Below are positions 5,441 to 7,229 of a stretch of DNA of 7,229 nt, piece after piece. Origin of the DNA: Nocardioidaceae bacterium (lineage in GTDB: Bacteria > Actinomycetota > Actinomycetes > Propionibacteriales > Nocardioidaceae); assembly GCA_025965395.1 (NCBI GenBank), contig JAOPXA010000302.1, positions 1 to 7,229 of the forward strand, given 5' to 3'. Both the position numbers and the translations under genes were made by a program. Numbering within the stretch: position 1 is the stretch's first letter; each line of letters begins with the position of its first letter. The notes under the pieces were generated by a model, which saw only the letters and a program-made list of their open reading frames with translations, had not been told where the DNA came from and did no database searches.

Positions 5441-6187
5441 GTGGAATTACAAGGCCGCATCGCAGTCGTCACCGGAGGCACCACAGGCATCGGACGTGCG
5501 TCTCTGCAGGCGCTCGAGAAGGAAGGCGCCCGCGTCGTCAACTGGGACATCACGGACGAAGCAGACGTACGTGTCGACGTCACCAAGCCCGAAGACATCG
5601 ACGCGGCCATCGCCTGGACTGTCGCAAACGTTGGCGTCCCGACGTTGCTGGTGACCTCGGCTGGCGTCGGCTACGCGGTGCCTTTCAACGAGCAGACCGT
5701 AGAGAGTTGGAACCGCGTTATCGACATTAACCTGCGCGGCACATTCTTGAGTGTCCAGGCCGTCACCCGTGAGATGGTCAAGGCCAAGCTCGACGGCTCG
5801 ATCGTCCTGATCGCCAGCATCAACGGCATCCTCGCCGACCCCCAGACGCTCGCCTACTCAGTGGCGAAGGCCGGTGTGATTCAAATGGCGAAGGTTGTCG
5901 CCAATGAGTTCGGCCCCGACGGCATCCGGGTCAACGCGATCTGCCCAGGGCCCACAGAGACGCCCATGATGGCCCACCACCTTGAGAACGACACCTATCG
6001 CAAGACCATTGCGGACTCCACGGCGTTGCGTGCAGTCGGCACTGCCGAGCAGGTCGCTGAGGTCGTCGTCGGCACGATGAAGTTGGACTGGATCACTGGT
6101 CAGCCTATCCTCGCTGACGGTGGTGCCACGCTGGTGACTGCACGTGGTGCCGCTCGCAACGCGCTCAACGCATTCGAGAACCCCTAG
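5441..6187 (+). CDS. Classical short-chain dehydrogenase/reductase (SDR family)
   Basis: A 248-residue NAD(P)-dependent cytosolic oxidoreductase of normal family length. The cofactor motif TGGTTGIG lies at residues 11-18. Asp36 at the end of the second strand (VVNWD) suggests preference for NAD(H). The usual NNAG appears as TSAG (72-75). The catalytic set is present: Asn97 (IDINLRG), Ser126 (IASINGI), Tyr139 and Lys143 (YSVAK). The family motif RVNAICPGPTETPM follows, then a C-terminal ILADGGATLV. The substrate cannot be told from sequence; relatives are commonly named 3-oxoacyl-ACP reductase or glucose 1-dehydrogenase without proof. The GTG at 5441 is chosen for its ribosome binding site. 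The gene has its own regulatory region and is probably not part of the Tad operon, though no terminator separates them. An inverted-repeat element begins two bases after the stop. Confidence 0.92.
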   Translation: MELQGRIAVVTGGTTGIGRASLQALEKEGARVVNWDITDEADVRVDVTKPEDIDAAIAWTVANVGVPTLLVTSAGVGYAVPFNEQTVESWNRVIDINLRGTFLSVQAVTREMVKAKLDGSIVLIASINGILADPQTLAYSVAKAGVIQMAKVVANEFGPDGIRVNAICPGPTETPMMAHHLENDTYRKTIADSTALRAVGTAEQVAEVVVGTMKLDWITGQPILADGGATLVTARGAARNALNAFENP

Positions 6188-6189
6188 TG

Positions 6190-6259
6190 CTCCGGTGAGA
6201 GTGACGAAATGGCTGGCGCTCCACGGCGAGTCGGAGCCACAATGTCACTCTCACCGGAG
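6190..6259. repeat. 70-nt element bounded by perfect 16-bp inverted repeats
   Basis: CTCCGGTGAGAGTGAC (6190-6205) and GTCACTCTCACCGGAG (6244-6259) are exact reverse complements separated by 38 nt. The interior can pair further, for example TGGCT (6210-6214) with AGCCA (6235-6239), or GCTCC (6218-6222) with GGAGC (6233-6237). It starts two bases after the dehydrogenase stop. No T-run follows either arm, so it is not a canonical intrinsic terminator. It may still stop transcription or protect mRNA ends. It could equally be a copy of a dispersed palindromic repeat or a small MITE-like element. I see no target-site duplication. Confidence 0.75.
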
Positions 6260-6330
6260 GTCACTGCGGAGTGGGCAGTGAAGTCTGCCCTCCCGGCGCT
6301 GCTGGCCGGGCTCCATGCCAACGCCCAGCG

Positions 6331-6367
6331 GACAAGCCTGCCCGCCCGGGCCTGTAACCTCGCAACG
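6331..6367 (+). promoter_or_regulatory. Candidate leaderless promoter of prfB
   Basis: TAACCT (6355-6360) fits the actinobacterial -10 pattern TAnnnT and ends six bases before the GTG at 6367, so transcription could begin at the start codon itself. A weak -35-like GACAAG lies at 6331-6336 with an 18-nt spacer. No Shine-Dalgarno sequence precedes the GTG. Leaderless mRNAs with ATG or GTG at +1 are common in actinobacteria; their use here is inferred from spacing. Confidence 0.4.
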
Positions 6368-7229
6368 TGGCAATTCCTGACTTCATCGAGCGGCTCAAAG
6401 AGCTCCAAGCGACCTTGACCTCGATCGAGAAGGTGCTGGATCTCGACAGCGTTCGCACCGAGATCGCCGAACTCCAGGAAGAGGTCGGCGTCCCAGAACT
6501 GTGGGACGACCAGGCCAATGCCCAGAAGGTCACCAGCCGTTTGTCGCTGCTCCAGTCGGAGCTCGAACGCGTCACCGGCCTGCGCCAGCGCACCGACGAC
6601 GTCGAGATCCTGATTGAGCTTGCTCGCGAAGAAGGCGATGCGGACTCGGTCGCCGAGGCGGAGACCGAGCTAGCAAGGCTCGACAAGTCGATCAAGGCGC
6701 TTGAGGTCCGGACCCTTCTGTCGGGGGAGTACGACGAGCGCGACGCGCTCGTCTCGCTGCGCTCTGGCGCCGGTGGCGTCGATGCCGCCGACTTCACCGA
6801 GATGCTCATGCGCATGTATATCCGCTGGGCCGAGCGCCACGGCTACACGGTCGAGGTCTACGACACGTCGTACGCCGAAGAGGCCGGGCTCAAGTCCGCG
6901 ACCTTCGCGGTGAAGGCTCCGTATGCCTATGGCACGTTGTCGGTCGAGGCCGGCACCCACCGGCTCGTACGCATCTCTCCGTTCGACAACCAGGGGCGCC
7001 GCCAGACGTCGTTCGCGGCCGTCGAGGTGGTGCCGGTGCTGGAGAGCACCGACGAGATCGACGTGCCCGACGAAGAGATCCGTGTCGACGTCTACCGCTC
7101 ATCCGGTCCTGGCGGCCAGAGCGTCAACACGACCGACTCCGCCGTGCGACTGACCCACATACCCACCGGCACTGTCGTGAGCTGTCAGAACGAGAAGAGC
7201 CAGCTTCAAAACAAGGCGAGCGCCATGGT
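6367..7229 (+). CDS. prfB: Peptide chain release factor 2, N-terminal 287 codons (runs off right edge)
   Basis: RF2 recognises UGA and UAA stop codons in the ribosomal A site and triggers peptide release. The frame is open from the GTG at 6367 to the window end: 287 codons of an expected 365-370. The codon-recognition tripeptide SPF lies at residues 204-206 ([11 protein letters not shown]) and marks RF2 rather than RF1. The catalytic GGQ lies at 249-251 ([16 protein letters not shown]). Both are one residue off the E. coli positions. The N-terminal helical domain (1-110) includes [23 protein letters not shown]. The CTTTGAC frameshift signal of many prfB genes is absent: codons 24-25 read CTG GAT directly at the equivalent Leu-Asp. 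The gene starts without a ribosome binding site and is probably leaderless. The part after GGQ is truncated by the window edge, not by mutation. Confidence 0.96.
   Translation, partial: MAIPDFIERLKELQATLTSIEKVLDLDSVRTEIAELQEEVGVPELWDDQANAQKVTSRLSLLQSELERVTGLRQRTDDVEILIELAREEGDADSVAEAETELARLDKSIKALEVRTLLSGEYDERDALVSLRSGAGGVDAADFTEMLMRMYIRWAERHGYTVEVYDTSYAEEAGLKSATFAVKAPYAYGTLSVEAGTHRLVRISPFDNQGRRQTSFAAVEVVPVLESTDEIDVPDEEIRVDVYRSSGPGGQSVNTTDSAVRLTHIPTGTVVSCQNEKSQLQNKASAM

Noticed and set aside
6190..6259. Canonical rho-independent terminator
   Set aside because: No T-tract follows either arm and the interior of 38 nt is too long for a standard terminator loop; kept as an unexplained inverted repeat instead.
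6209..6418. A 69-residue plus-strand frame between the dehydrogenase and prfB
   Set aside because: It runs through one arm of the inverted repeat and into the start of prfB in another frame, has no ribosome binding site, and shows no domain.
1..7229. CRISPR array, insertion sequence or prophage genes
   Set aside because: No regularly spaced repeats, transposase or integrase motifs are seen on either strand.

Overview
The window is high-GC DNA (roughly 60-65% by eye) with GTG starts, tightly overlapping genes and a secretin-free Tad (tight adherence) cluster. This points to an actinobacterium. A Nocardioidaceae-like member of the Propionibacteriales is my best guess, but that is impression rather than proof.

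Layout. Positions 1-672 (minus strand) hold the N-terminal part of a secreted, membrane-anchored TPM-domain protein that runs off the left edge. A divergent intergenic region (673-930) carries a 6-bp-stem hairpin and a weak promoter candidate. Seven plus-strand genes, 931-5336, then form one compact Tad/Flp operon. They are the ATPase TadA, the membrane platform proteins TadB and TadC, a 53-residue Flp-like pilin at 3955-4116, two TadE-like pseudopilins and a TadG-like protein. Neighbours overlap by 4, 10 or 17 nt, except for a 17-nt gap before the pilin, which has a strong ribosome binding site. The order matches the M. tuberculosis Rv3659c-Rv3654c cluster as I recall it, with one extra TadE-like gene. 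No TadZ/CpaE-like protein, prepilin peptidase, CpaB or secretin is seen in the window.

After the operon, a 104-nt gap holds an exact CRP-type palindrome (TGTGA-N6-TCACA) and a second, AT-rich palindrome, just ahead of a classical short-chain dehydrogenase (5441-6187). Two bases after its stop lies a 70-nt element bounded by perfect 16-bp inverted repeats. The window ends inside prfB (peptide chain release factor 2). That gene appears to start at a leaderless GTG and has no programmed-frameshift stop codon.

How the genes work together. TadA would hydrolyse ATP at the cytoplasmic face, and TadB/TadC would form the membrane platform that assembles the Flp-like pilin and the minor TadE/TadG-like subunits. 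The dehydrogenase and prfB look functionally unrelated, with their own control signals. Most of the window is a recognisable system. The unexplained parts are the two palindromes before the dehydrogenase, the inverted-repeat element after it, and the unusual processing-site residues in the small pilin-like proteins.
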